DNA from: Chlamydiota bacterium
Lineage (GTDB): Bacteria; Chlamydiota; Chlamydiia; Chlamydiales; SM23-39
Assembly: GCA_021772195.1 (NCBI GenBank)
Contig: JAJFML010000187.1
Span: 1-5,652 of the forward strand
Reading direction: 5' to 3'
Length of the DNA: 5,652 bases
The position numbers were made by a program, and so were the translations under genes. Positions 1 through 5,585 of the stretch are shown in pieces; positions within the stretch are counted from its first letter, which is position 1; each line of letters starts with the position of its first letter. The notes beneath the pieces are model-generated. The model did no database searches and was not told the origin of the DNA. It saw only the letters and a list, made by a program, of their open reading frames with translations.

Positions 1-104
1 TTTATTGCGTTTGCTGCTATCACTGCTTTTCCGTTGGGTGTTTTTGGCCCTGTTGACAGCTGAGCGTTCTGCTGATTGGCTAATAGTTGTTTTTCTGAAG
101 TCAT
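1..104 (-). CDS. Partial CDS, 5' end only: STGPxTPxGKA-type hypothetical protein
   Basis: The reading frame opens with ATG at 104-102 and stays open to the left edge, giving 34 codons of a gene that continues outside the window. The visible N-terminus begins MTSEKQLLANQQNAQLSTGP and continues with KTPNGKAVIAANAI. The pattern A-N-x-x-N-A-x-x-S-T-G-P-x-T-P-x-G-K-A is a recognisable N-terminus of small hypothetical proteins in many bacteria and mobile elements; their function is not known to me. A purine-rich AGAGGA site lies about six bases upstream of the ATG, which supports this start. The gene follows the DUF927 ATPase on the same strand, separated by the phased GTGAG/CTCAC array, so it may belong to the same element. 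No domain with an assigned role is visible in this fragment. Confidence 0.75.
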   Translation of the reverse strand, partial: MTSEKQLLANQQNAQLSTGPKTPNGKAVIAANAI

Positions 105-132
105 TTTTTTCCTCTTATTAATTGTTTTTCTT

Positions 133-182
133 GTGAGATATGTGAGGTGAGTGATATTTCTCACTGACCTCACAACTCTCAC
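133..182. repeat. Phased palindromic GTGAG/CTCAC array (iteron- or operator-like)
   Basis: GTGAG-type units begin at 133, 142 and 151 (the third is GTGAT), and CTCAC units begin at 160, 169 and 178, so all six sit on one 9-bp grid. Together they form a long imperfect palindrome. Its arms are 133-138/177-182 (6 bp), 141-148/167-174 (8 bp) and 150-154/161-165 (5 bp), with a 2x2 internal loop, a G/G mismatch and a 6-base loop. On the plus strand a T-rich stretch follows. On the minus strand, where the genes lie, the following bases are A-rich, so it is a poor intrinsic terminator for the ATPase gene. Regular unit spacing fits a multi-site protein-binding region better than a simple terminator. 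Confidence 0.8.
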
Positions 183-188
183 TTATTT

Positions 189-1880
189 TTATAGTTCACT
201 TGAGAACACCTTGCTTCCATCAAATCGATAACATCGAGTTGTTGATTCAGAACAGGGGAGACTTTCTGCTCGCGTACTCTTTCCTTCGGAATCAGTTAGT
301 AGCCACCCTTTTTCTTTGAGGACGGCTATTGCGATATGAATATCAAAACCGGAGCAGATATCTTGTTTGAAGCTCTCGGGAAGAACAAAATAGTGCCAAC
401 CTCCTTCTATTAGCTTTTTATAGCCAGCGCGATTGATCGTTTTTCGTTCATCTTCGCGGTCTCCTATGATAGTAAATCGACAGTCGCCATGTTGTTCAAA
501 GTAGAGCCTTACTTGGTGAAGAATTTCTTGTCCTTCTTGAGCAGAAGCACCCCCTCTATTTTTGAGCCATGCCTCAAAGCATTGTTCTGCAGCCCAAAAA
601 GCATCTTCTTCGGTCCAGCCTGTAATTCCAAGCTCTGTAGCTAATGTTCCTGCAGCAGCAACAAGAGCAAATCGGTTTAGAACACGTAGAACTTGCCCAT
701 CAGCATTGGGAGGAGTGTTCTTTTTTTTGAATTGGTCTATAAGGTCTTCAGTCCTCTGTATATGTTTAGACCTATTTTTGGTGATTTCTTGGATAAATGC
801 TTTTCCAGCTGTTCCATAATATTTTTCAGAATTTGCACATAGCATACGAGAAAAAGCATCACCAGAATCTGTAAAGTGAAGGTGTTCAAACACACCATAT
901 TGTCCCGTAAAAGCGGGGATGTCTACAACACGCACTTCTTGGCCTGCTCGAACTTTTTGCCCAGATTGTCTAATGAGATCAGATAGTCCTATTTCGCCAT
1001 TGGAGAGAAATAACAATCTCCATGTTTGCTTTTTTCTTGCGTATCCAGACTTATTAGAACGCTGTTTTCCACTACCGTTAGCTAAAAGGTAGGCGACTTC
1101 TCCAGCAATTTTAGGCTCTAATTTTCCCAACTCGTCTAGACAAAGAAGACAATCATTATGAAGAGCTGCAATCGATTCGAAGCCGTTTGAAGTACTTCTC
1201 CATGAATGAAGCATTTTTTCACTTCCGTAGATTGATTGTGCCACTTTTAAAGCTGTTGTTTTTCCACCGCTACTTGGACCTCGAAGATTAAATCCGCCAC
1301 TTTCTTCTCCGAGTAAATAGAGAAGCGGAGCTGCGAATCCAACACTTGCACAAAAACAGAGTCGGGAATTGTCAACACAGTATTTTGCTACATGTTTTTG
1401 CCAATCTTCTAGACATCCATTGCTTTCATGATGATCTGTCAACGGTATACAAGCTTGAAAAACAACTTCCTCATCTATAGACTCTCCAATAGTTTCTTTG
1501 GGAAGAATATAGAGATAGTTGTACCATCCTAGCTGATACACACACCGCATTCTTTCTTTTGGATTTGACCCTTGAATATATCTACTTAAAAGATCGCGTC
1601 CCTGTTTGCTTTCTTTTATTTGCAAGCCACCTGAAAGAAGTATTTTCCTATAAGGAGTTCCGTCACCAGCGAGAAGCTCCATTGGCATAGGCCATCGGTG
1701 CTCCATGCCATCATAGTCATAAAATCGTAGAAGTTTACCGTGATTTTCGTTATCATGATCTCTAGTAATCGAAAGCACTTCGAGGGGAGAGCATACCCAA
1801 ATGGGTTCTGAAGGCTCTCCCTTTGAATTTGGCGGTGGTGCAAACCAAACCCCCGTTTCATTGAGAAAGAAACTACCCAT
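189..1880 (-). CDS. DUF927-family helicase-like P-loop ATPase
   Basis: This is a 563-residue protein resembling the DUF927 family of phage- and plasmid-type helicases, which are thought to unwind DNA during replication of mobile elements. The N-terminal third (about 1-190) is family-specific. Walker A is GPSSGGKTT at residues 201-209, Walker B is LLCLDE at 245-250, and LFLSNGE around 291-297 is a likely sensor-1 strand. The C-terminal part (about 395-563) is mostly helical and may include a DNA-binding extension. The frame is open upstream to an ATG at 1976, but the ATG at 1880 is preferred: AAGGAG at 1890-1895 lies nine bases before it, and the upstream segment lies inside the HTH gene and looks like translated shadow. 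ATG 1880 overlaps the HTH stop by 8 bp, so the two genes are probably translationally coupled. No primase or TOPRIM motif is visible. The gene ends with TAA at 189-191. Confidence 0.85.
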   Translation of the reverse strand: MGSFFLNETGVWFAPPPNSKGEPSEPIWVCSPLEVLSITRDHDNENHGKLLRFYDYDGMEHRWPMPMELLAGDGTPYRKILLSGGLQIKESKQGRDLLSRYIQGSNPKERMRCVYQLGWYNYLYILPKETIGESIDEEVVFQACIPLTDHHESNGCLEDWQKHVAKYCVDNSRLCFCASVGFAAPLLYLLGEESGGFNLRGPSSGGKTTALKVAQSIYGSEKMLHSWRSTSNGFESIAALHNDCLLCLDELGKLEPKIAGEVAYLLANGSGKQRSNKSGYARKKQTWRLLFLSNGEIGLSDLIRQSGQKVRAGQEVRVVDIPAFTGQYGVFEHLHFTDSGDAFSRMLCANSEKYYGTAGKAFIQEITKNRSKHIQRTEDLIDQFKKKNTPPNADGQVLRVLNRFALVAAAGTLATELGITGWTEEDAFWAAEQCFEAWLKNRGGASAQEGQEILHQVRLYFEQHGDCRFTIIGDREDERKTINRAGYKKLIEGGWHYFVLPESFKQDICSGFDIHIAIAVLKEKGWLLTDSEGKSTRAESLPCSESTTRCYRFDGSKVFSSEL

Positions 1881-2079
1881 TTTTATCTTCTCCTTGTTCT
1901 TCAATCCAATCTTCGAAAAGATCTTTCCGAAAATACAGGCGTTTGCCGACTTTTCGAATGGCTTTCTGTAGACCATTTTTATGACGCATTAGAAGAAAAT
2001 GGCGAACTTGTCCGAGCGTAAAAGGATAATTTTTGCTTTCTGCAATTTGCTTTATTTCTAAGTATATTTTTTCATCCAT
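1873..2079 (-). CDS. Small AlpA/excisionase-like helix-turn-helix protein
   Basis: This 68-residue protein has the layout of AlpA/HTH_17-type regulators and excisionases: a predicted helix-turn-helix followed by a short hairpin and the hallmark GKRLYFRKDLFEDWIEEQ (residues 45-62). That tail matches the usual G-x-R-x-x-F-x-x-x-D-x-x-x-W ending of the family. Family members bind short DNA sites and either control mobile-element genes or direct an integrase towards excision. The start is well supported, with AGGAG at 2087-2091 seven bases before ATG 2079. The stop (TAG, 1873-1875) overlaps the DUF927 start by 8 bp, so the pair forms an operon. A small inverted repeat touches the ribosome binding site and could be its own operator. 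Assignment to the MerR-like/AlpA fold is confident; the choice between transcription regulator and excisionase is inference. Confidence 0.75.
   Translation of the reverse strand: MDEKIYLEIKQIAESKNYPFTLGQVRHFLLMRHKNGLQKAIRKVGKRLYFRKDLFEDWIEEQGEDKNG
1890..1895 (-). promoter_or_regulatory. Ribosome binding site fixing the DUF927 start
   Basis: AAGGAG on the minus strand sits nine bases before the ATG at 1880-1878, inside the end of the HTH gene. It decides the start of the ATPase at 1880 over the upstream in-frame ATG at 1976. Confidence 0.8.
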
Positions 2080-2091
2080 AAATATTCTCCT

Positions 2092-2105
2092 GACAGCTCT
2101 CTGTC
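2092..2105. repeat. Inverted repeat GACAG-N4-CTGTC at the HTH gene RBS
   Basis: The 5-bp arms 2092-2096 and 2101-2105 are perfect and the left arm abuts AGGAG at 2087-2091. This position suits an operator for autoregulation or an RNA hairpin that affects translation. The short arms make chance occurrence possible. Confidence 0.35.
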
Positions 2106-2140
2106 TTTGTGAATTAATATGGACACTATTGGAGCAAAAT

Positions 2141-2155
2141 CGACAAAAACTGTCG
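2141..2155. repeat. Inverted repeat CGACA-N5-TGTCG, weak terminator or operator
   Basis: Perfect 5-bp arms 2141-2145 and 2151-2155 flank a 5-base A/T-rich loop. On the minus strand ATTTT follows, giving a weak intrinsic terminator shape about 60 bases after the stop of the 484-aa gene. It shares a GACA/TGTC core with the repeat at 2092-2105, so the two could instead be paired binding sites. Confidence 0.3.
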
Positions 2156-2216
2156 TACGGGCTCTCAAAAAAAATCGGGTTTTATGCGTAAGCTGTTGGG
2201 AATAGCGTTATTTTTC

Positions 2217-3671
2217 TCAAGCGTGAGAGGACTTCTCTTGAATAGCTGCTTTGATTTGCTTTTTGATCTCTTGCGACTTAATGCGGTATGGAGAAGTCTT
2301 TACTAGTTCTTCTTGTTGAGTTATTTGTCTCCTCAAATCAAGAGTGATTCGCGTCCATGGAATAACATGCACTTTTTCAAGAAAGTCTCTAGGTAAAAGC
2401 TTTTGTCCAGTTCCAAATAAATCTGTTGTGGACTTACTCAAAAGATCCTCTAAATTATCATAGTTTAGTTTTTGAAAAAGCAGATCTAATTTGCCTGTTC
2501 GAGATGAATTGACCCATGCTATAAGAATGTCCATTAAGCCTTGAGTAGGAGAGATTTCTTGATTATTTACCTGTATCACAAGAGATTCAAAATCGATATT
2601 GGCGATCTTAATTGAGAGGATATCATCAACTTTAAGATGCAGTTTAGAAAAAGCCGCATGTTGAGCGATCCAAATAAAAAGGATACCTTCAGCAAGCACA
2701 ATGCTTTTTTGTTTTTGACCAAGGAATTGGGTGCTGAGATAATATAATACTGCGGCGCATTCAACATCACTAGTACAAATTGCCGGACGCTTTGCAGAGT
2801 ATTTTCCTTTATTTATAAGCCTTTGCTTTGCTGATCTCAATAGAGCGATCTGCTTTGCCTTCACTTCTGCAGGTAGTTTTGTTTGCAGGATAAGGGTGTC
2901 TTCAATTTTGTTAACAAGAGCCCAGAACATATCTTTAATCATTTGATTGCGGCTTCTGGCAGCTTTTTTACGGGCTGTAATATAAATATCCCTTAAAGAA
3001 GGGCTTGGTGGAAATATATTAGCTATTAGGTGATATCTTTTTTTCCAATCCACAGCCCTCTTTTTCCATCTCTCAACTTCATATTTATCCATGGACGGGA
3101 AGTGAGGGTCATGTAGGGCATATTCATAAATAAATGCTTCAAATGCAGGAAGCCCGGCTTGATTTAGATTTGTCTGAATCATGTAAATTGTTTTGCTTTC
3201 CTCAAGAGTTTGATGAAGCAGGGGGGTAAAACGAATAGCTTCTAACTGAACTTCAAACCAGTCAAGATTTCCCCCTTCTTCTCCTTCAGAAGGGCAGAAA
3301 ATGAGTTCTCGAGCCAGCATAGTTTTTTGCCATTCCTCATCAAATTGAGGAAGTTCACAAGTCATGAGATAATCATCTGGAGATCCTGAGGGTCGTGCAT
3401 TTTCAAGTAGCAAGAAATTTGGCGGTGTTGAATATCTTAAGTAATAACCGCTGGCTGGAGTTGTTTGAAAATGCTTTGTTGCTCGACGCTCTAGCTCTTC
3501 TCTTGCCTCTTGTGAAGGGGGGCCGATGTCTGCATTTTTAGGAACTATAATACAAGCTCCAAGTGGTTGTCCCTGCTTTATACATTTGTGGAAATGGAGA
3601 TCCAGTCTATCGAGAAGAGATATCAATGCTGCTTCAAGTTTATGAGGCAAATTGAGAGTCTTTTTTTTCAT
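2217..3671 (-). CDS. Unknown 484-aa protein, third gene of the hicAB operon; C-terminus recombinase-like
   Basis: I do not recognise this protein. Its ATG (3671-3669) shares one base with the hicB stop, forming TAATG. No Shine-Dalgarno is visible before it, so it is probably translated by reinitiation after hicB. There is no signal peptide and no clear membrane segment, so a cytoplasmic location is likely. Residues 1-190 look globular and acidic in places. Residues 195-300 are basic and helical, rich in K/R (for example RWKKRAVDWKKR near 201-212). Residues about 300-440 are hydrophobic with alternating helix and strand. Within them, VDDILSIKIANIDF (348-361) lines up with QGEILNLEWTHIDF of the integrase in this window. 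The active-site Arg of that motif would be Lys347 here, and no HxxR...H...Y motif follows, so any recombinase fold would be inactive. Its role could be an operon partner of HicAB, cargo, or an element-specific DNA-binding protein; this is inference. Confidence 0.7.
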   Translation of the reverse strand: MKKKTLNLPHKLEAALISLLDRLDLHFHKCIKQGQPLGACIIVPKNADIGPPSQEAREELERRATKHFQTTPASGYYLRYSTPPNFLLLENARPSGSPDDYLMTCELPQFDEEWQKTMLARELIFCPSEGEEGGNLDWFEVQLEAIRFTPLLHQTLEESKTIYMIQTNLNQAGLPAFEAFIYEYALHDPHFPSMDKYEVERWKKRAVDWKKRYHLIANIFPPSPSLRDIYITARKKAARSRNQMIKDMFWALVNKIEDTLILQTKLPAEVKAKQIALLRSAKQRLINKGKYSAKRPAICTSDVECAAVLYYLSTQFLGQKQKSIVLAEGILFIWIAQHAAFSKLHLKVDDILSIKIANIDFESLVIQVNNQEISPTQGLMDILIAWVNSSRTGKLDLLFQKLNYDNLEDLLSKSTTDLFGTGQKLLPRDFLEKVHVIPWTRITLDLRRQITQQEELVKTSPYRIKSQEIKKQIKAAIQEKSSHA

Positions 3672-3994
3672 TAGTCGATGGAAATGCGTAGTTTTTCGGT
3701 TACATAAGAATTGAGACTCACGCCTATAGTTTTTGCATGTAGGGCGAGTTTGGCATGGAGTTCGGGGGGGATTCTGAGATTGAAGGTGCCGGAGAATGTT
3801 TTTTCTGGTTTTTCACCCCTTTCTTTACACCAAACAAGGTAGTCGTCTACGGACCCTTTAAAGGCTTCTTCCAGTTCACCAACGCTTTTTCCTTGAAACG
3901 TGATGATATCGCTTAAACCAACGACTTCGCCGTGAAATATTTTAGCATCATCATCATATTCGACATGTCCGATATATCCTTTGTATTTCATCAT
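3671..3994 (-). CDS. hicB: HicB-family antitoxin with ribbon-helix-helix domain
   Basis: This 107-residue protein is the antitoxin of a type II HicAB pair: it binds and neutralises HicA and represses the operon. The N-terminal part (about 3-55) has the HicB partial RNase-H-like fold, with the typical YKGYIGHVEYDDDAKIFHGEV strand pattern and the DIITFQG and SVGELEEAFKGSVDDYL segments. The C-terminal part (about 68-104, FNLRIPPELHAKLALHAKTI then SLNSYVTEKL) is a ribbon-helix-helix DNA-binding domain. ATG 3994 overlaps the hicA stop by four bases (ATGA). AAGGAG at 4006-4011 lies 11 bases upstream, which favours this ATG over the next Met codon at 3991. The gene end overlaps the next ORF by one base. 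The length and domain order are normal for the RHH class of HicB. Confidence 0.9.
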   Translation of the reverse strand: MMKYKGYIGHVEYDDDAKIFHGEVVGLSDIITFQGKSVGELEEAFKGSVDDYLVWCKERGEKPEKTFSGTFNLRIPPELHAKLALHAKTIGVSLNSYVTEKLRISID

Positions 3995-4263
3995 AATTTT
4001 TTCTGCTCCTTATGTTTTATCCCTGCATTTTCTAAAAACTTTCTTAAGGAAACTAGGGCTCCTTTGTCAGTTTCTTTTTGTGGATGAGGTCGATGAAATA
4101 CAGCCTTTCTGTTGTTTAGGAAAATCCTGATTCGAGATCCTTCTCCTTCTGAGATTTCGGCTCCAAGAGCTTGTAGTAGCTTTTCGCAGTCTTTCCAGGC
4201 CACATTTGATTGAACGGGGAGTTTGAAGATCGCCTCCAACGTGCGTTCATGCTTTTTATTCAT
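3991..4263 (-). CDS. hicA: HicA-family mRNA interferase toxin
   Basis: This 90-residue protein belongs to the HicA (YcfA-like) toxins, small double-stranded-RNA-binding-fold proteins that cleave mRNA and stop growth when not bound by HicB. The LLQALGAEISEGEGSRIRIF stretch (29-48) and VFHRPHPQKE (55-64) are characteristic of one HicA subfamily, as is the closing helix ending FLENAGIK (76-83). In the best-studied members a catalytic His sits in a GSxH/GSH motif. Here that position reads GSRIRIF, and the histidines are in FHRPH (His57 and His60). I believe this variation is shared by the subfamily and is not decay. GAAGG at 4270-4274 is six bases before ATG 4263. The gene is first in its operon, directly upstream of hicB, the common toxin-first order for HicAB, behind its own promoter and operator. 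Confidence 0.88.
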   Translation of the reverse strand: MNKKHERTLEAIFKLPVQSNVAWKDCEKLLQALGAEISEGEGSRIRIFLNNRKAVFHRPHPQKETDKGALVSLRKFLENAGIKHKEQKKL

Positions 4264-4282
4264 CTATTACCTTCTATGTATA

Positions 4283-4301
4283 TGGTACCACATATTGGTA
4301 C
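4283..4301. promoter_or_regulatory. Palindromic operator of the hicAB operon
   Basis: GTACCA (4285-4290) and TGGTAC (4296-4301) form a perfect 6-bp inverted repeat around a 5-base CATAT spacer. An 8-bp palindrome TGGTACCA (4283-4290) overlaps its left arm, giving three half sites. The repeat lies just downstream of the predicted -10 and 20 bases upstream of hicA, where binding by the RHH domain of HicB would block transcription. HicB-type autoregulation is known for the family; this site is predicted. Confidence 0.65.
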
Positions 4302-4309
4302 TATTTATC

Positions 4310-4338
4310 TTTATGTTTTGTTATCGATTGATTGTCAA
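4310..4338 (-). promoter_or_regulatory. Sigma-70-type promoter for hicAB and the 484-aa gene
   Basis: On the minus strand TTGACA (4338-4333) is a perfect -35 box. Exactly 17 bases later CATAAA (4315-4310) matches four of six -10 positions. Transcription would start near 4303, inside the edge of the operator. The -35 begins 13 bases after the integrase stop, so the toxin-antitoxin operon can be expressed without the integrase. Confidence 0.65.
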
Positions 4339-4351
4339 TGAGATGGGTTTT

Positions 4352-5419
4352 TTAGGCGCCTCCTTTTAGAATTTGTTCTGAGATGTTTTTGCTGAATTTT
4401 TTGGTCACTTGGACATCTAGATGGGTGTATCTTTGGAGCATTTGTAGAGTGCGATGGCCCATGGCAGTGGCGAGCTCTAGGTTTGAGGCTCCTTGAGCGG
4501 CAGCGAGGGTGGCAAAAGTATGACGCATGTCATGTGCGCGACACTTTTCGATCCCAGCTATTCGAAGAGCTGTTTGCCATGCTTTTTTAATGTCGATGCG
4601 ACCAAAAGCTGTTTTGCTGGCGAAGACAAGCGGTTTAAATGGCTGGCGCACTAGGTAGAGTTTTTTGAGTTCTTCAAGAACTGGCTCGGAAAGAGAAATG
4701 CTTCGGGGCCTTCCATTTTTGGTTTCTTTGATGAGTGCGAGTTTGTTGTAAAAGTCGATATGTGTCCATTCAAGATTGAGGATTTCTCCTTGGCGGGCAC
4801 CTGTTGTGAGGGCAATTAGGACAATGGGATAGAGATAGCTGGATCTGCTTTGACGACACGCGGTGAGGAGGCGGTCGATCTCTTCTGGGGCGAGAATGCG
4901 GTCACGGCCAGGGTTTTCTTTTAATTTGGTTAGGAAGAGGCAGGGATTTTCACTAATCCAATGAAGTTGTTTGACTGCATAGCTGAATAAAAGAGAAAGA
5001 GAAGCCATGTAGCGATTCACTGTGGCTGCACTTCGCCTTTTCTTTTTAGGTGTTGGTTTTTCTAAGAGGATCTGACGCTCTTTACCGATGAGCTCCGGAG
5101 TGAGATGAACTAAAGAAAAGGAATCAAAACGGGTTTGCCAATAGGAGAGATGACGGCGGGTGTCTTTTGCGGAACGGTGATGTTCAATGGCGCCGTCATT
5201 GAGGTAGCGTTCGATTAGCTGGGTAAAAGTGTTTACTCGGTTGTGTTGATCAAACTTGAACTGACCTTGTTTGATTTGGTGCTCGATGTTTGAAGCCCAA
5301 TCATCTGCCTCTTGCTTTCGATCAAAGTGGTTGCAGGTGGTAGGATAACCTTTAATGCGAACAACAGCTCGCCAAATAGTCGTGCCGTTTGCGTTTTTAC
5401 GTTTATAAATAGATGCCAT
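4352..5419 (-). CDS. Tyrosine recombinase (site-specific integrase)
   Basis: This 355-residue phage-type integrase would catalyse insertion and excision of the element at the neighbouring tRNA gene. An arm-type DNA-binding domain occupies about residues 1-55 (MASIYKRKNANGTTIWRAVV opens it). A SAM-like core-binding domain follows (about 60-165), then the catalytic domain (about 170-345). All expected active-site residues are visible: Arg209 in TTGARQGEILNLEW, Lys234, His296 and Arg299 in HDMRHTF, His322 in GHRT and the nucleophile Tyr331 in QRYTHLD. Length and spacing are normal and the frame is intact, so the enzyme is probably active. GAGG at 5428-5431 lies eight bases before ATG 5419. It is the gene nearest the tRNA, and the gap between them carries repeats suited to arm-site binding. 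I cannot assign it to a named integrase. Confidence 0.93.
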   Translation of the reverse strand: MASIYKRKNANGTTIWRAVVRIKGYPTTCNHFDRKQEADDWASNIEHQIKQGQFKFDQHNRVNTFTQLIERYLNDGAIEHHRSAKDTRRHLSYWQTRFDSFSLVHLTPELIGKERQILLEKPTPKKKRRSAATVNRYMASLSLLFSYAVKQLHWISENPCLFLTKLKENPGRDRILAPEEIDRLLTACRQSRSSYLYPIVLIALTTGARQGEILNLEWTHIDFYNKLALIKETKNGRPRSISLSEPVLEELKKLYLVRQPFKPLVFASKTAFGRIDIKKAWQTALRIAGIEKCRAHDMRHTFATLAAAQGASNLELATAMGHRTLQMLQRYTHLDVQVTKKFSKNISEQILKGGA

Positions 5420-5484
5420 AATTCCAACCTCGGGTTAAGAGTTTTATTGGTTGGATAGTGCTGCTGGCAAAAGTTGCTACTCAC

Positions 5485-5502
5485 TGCACCGCCATTGCAC
5501 CG
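5485..5502. repeat. Two direct copies of TGCACCG, 11-bp period
   Basis: TGCACCG occurs at 5485-5491 and 5496-5502, one helical turn apart, in the leader of the integrase gene. This spacing is typical of sites for a small regulator or excisionase bound side by side, but the copies are only 7 bp each. Confidence 0.45.
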
Positions 5503-5512
5503 TCGGCATGTA

Positions 5513-5541
5513 ATTTAAACTTGAGCGTGCTATTCAATCAA
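5513..5541 (-). promoter_or_regulatory. Possible integrase promoter
   Basis: On the minus strand TTGATT (5541-5536) and TTAAAT (5518-5513) are separated by 17 bases, each matching four of six consensus positions. Transcription would start near 5506 and cross the TGCACCG repeats before reaching the integrase ATG. The region is AT-rich, so a chance match is quite possible. Confidence 0.35.
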
Positions 5542-5564
5542 GCTTATTAAACTTTAAGTGCTAT
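5515..5564. repeat. Imperfect direct repeat between integrase and tRNA (candidate integrase arm sites)
   Basis: Copy one is TTAAACTT (5515-5522), four bases, then GTGCTAT (5527-5533). Copy two is TTAAACTT (5547-5554), three bases, then GTGCTAT (5558-5564). Each copy is 18-19 bp, the two lie about 32 bp apart, and the second ends 22 bp from the tRNA 3' end. Direct repeats at this place beside an integrase commonly serve as arm-type binding sites; that role is inference. Confidence 0.55.
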
Positions 5565-5585
5565 GGAATGTGCCGGTTAGAAATG

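Larger units (their letters stand above)
2080..2216. other. Regulatory gap between the unknown 484-aa gene and the HTH-ATPase operon
   Basis: This gap of 137 bp contains no ORF worth calling. It should carry the promoter of the HTH-ATPase pair, but I see no convincing -35/-10 pair; the best -10-like element on the minus strand is CATATTAAT around 2112-2120. It holds two small inverted repeats: GACAG-N4-CTGTC at 2092-2105, immediately upstream of the Shine-Dalgarno site, and CGACA-N5-TGTCG at 2141-2155. The second is followed on the minus strand by only four Ts and would be a weak terminator for the 484-aa gene. Confidence 0.5.

Noticed and set aside
133..182. Simple intrinsic terminator for the DUF927 gene
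   Set aside because: The strand carrying the genes has an A-rich, not T-rich, sequence after the stem. The hairpin may still slow transcription, but terminator is not the best description.
562..819. 85-codon plus-strand ORF
   Set aside because: It is antisense to the DUF927 gene, with low-complexity composition and no ribosome site or family resemblance.
1616..1861. 81-codon minus-strand ORF
   Set aside because: It is an out-of-frame shadow inside the DUF927 gene.
1881..1976. N-terminal extension of the DUF927 protein from ATG 1976
   Set aside because: It lies wholly inside the HTH gene in another frame, has no good ribosome site, and its residues look like shadow translation; ATG 1880 has AAGGAG at proper spacing.
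2576..2770. 64-codon minus-strand hydrophobic ORF
   Set aside because: It is an out-of-frame shadow inside the 484-aa gene; the hydrophobicity comes from the shifted frame of an AT-rich stretch.
5233..5484. 83-codon minus-strand ORF overlapping the integrase start
   Set aside because: It overlaps the integrase in another frame and encodes no recognisable sequence; the integrase start and ribosome site explain the region.
5440..5585. CRISPR-like repeats
   Set aside because: There are only two copies of each short repeat, with no spacers of regular length and no cas genes; integrase binding sites explain it better.
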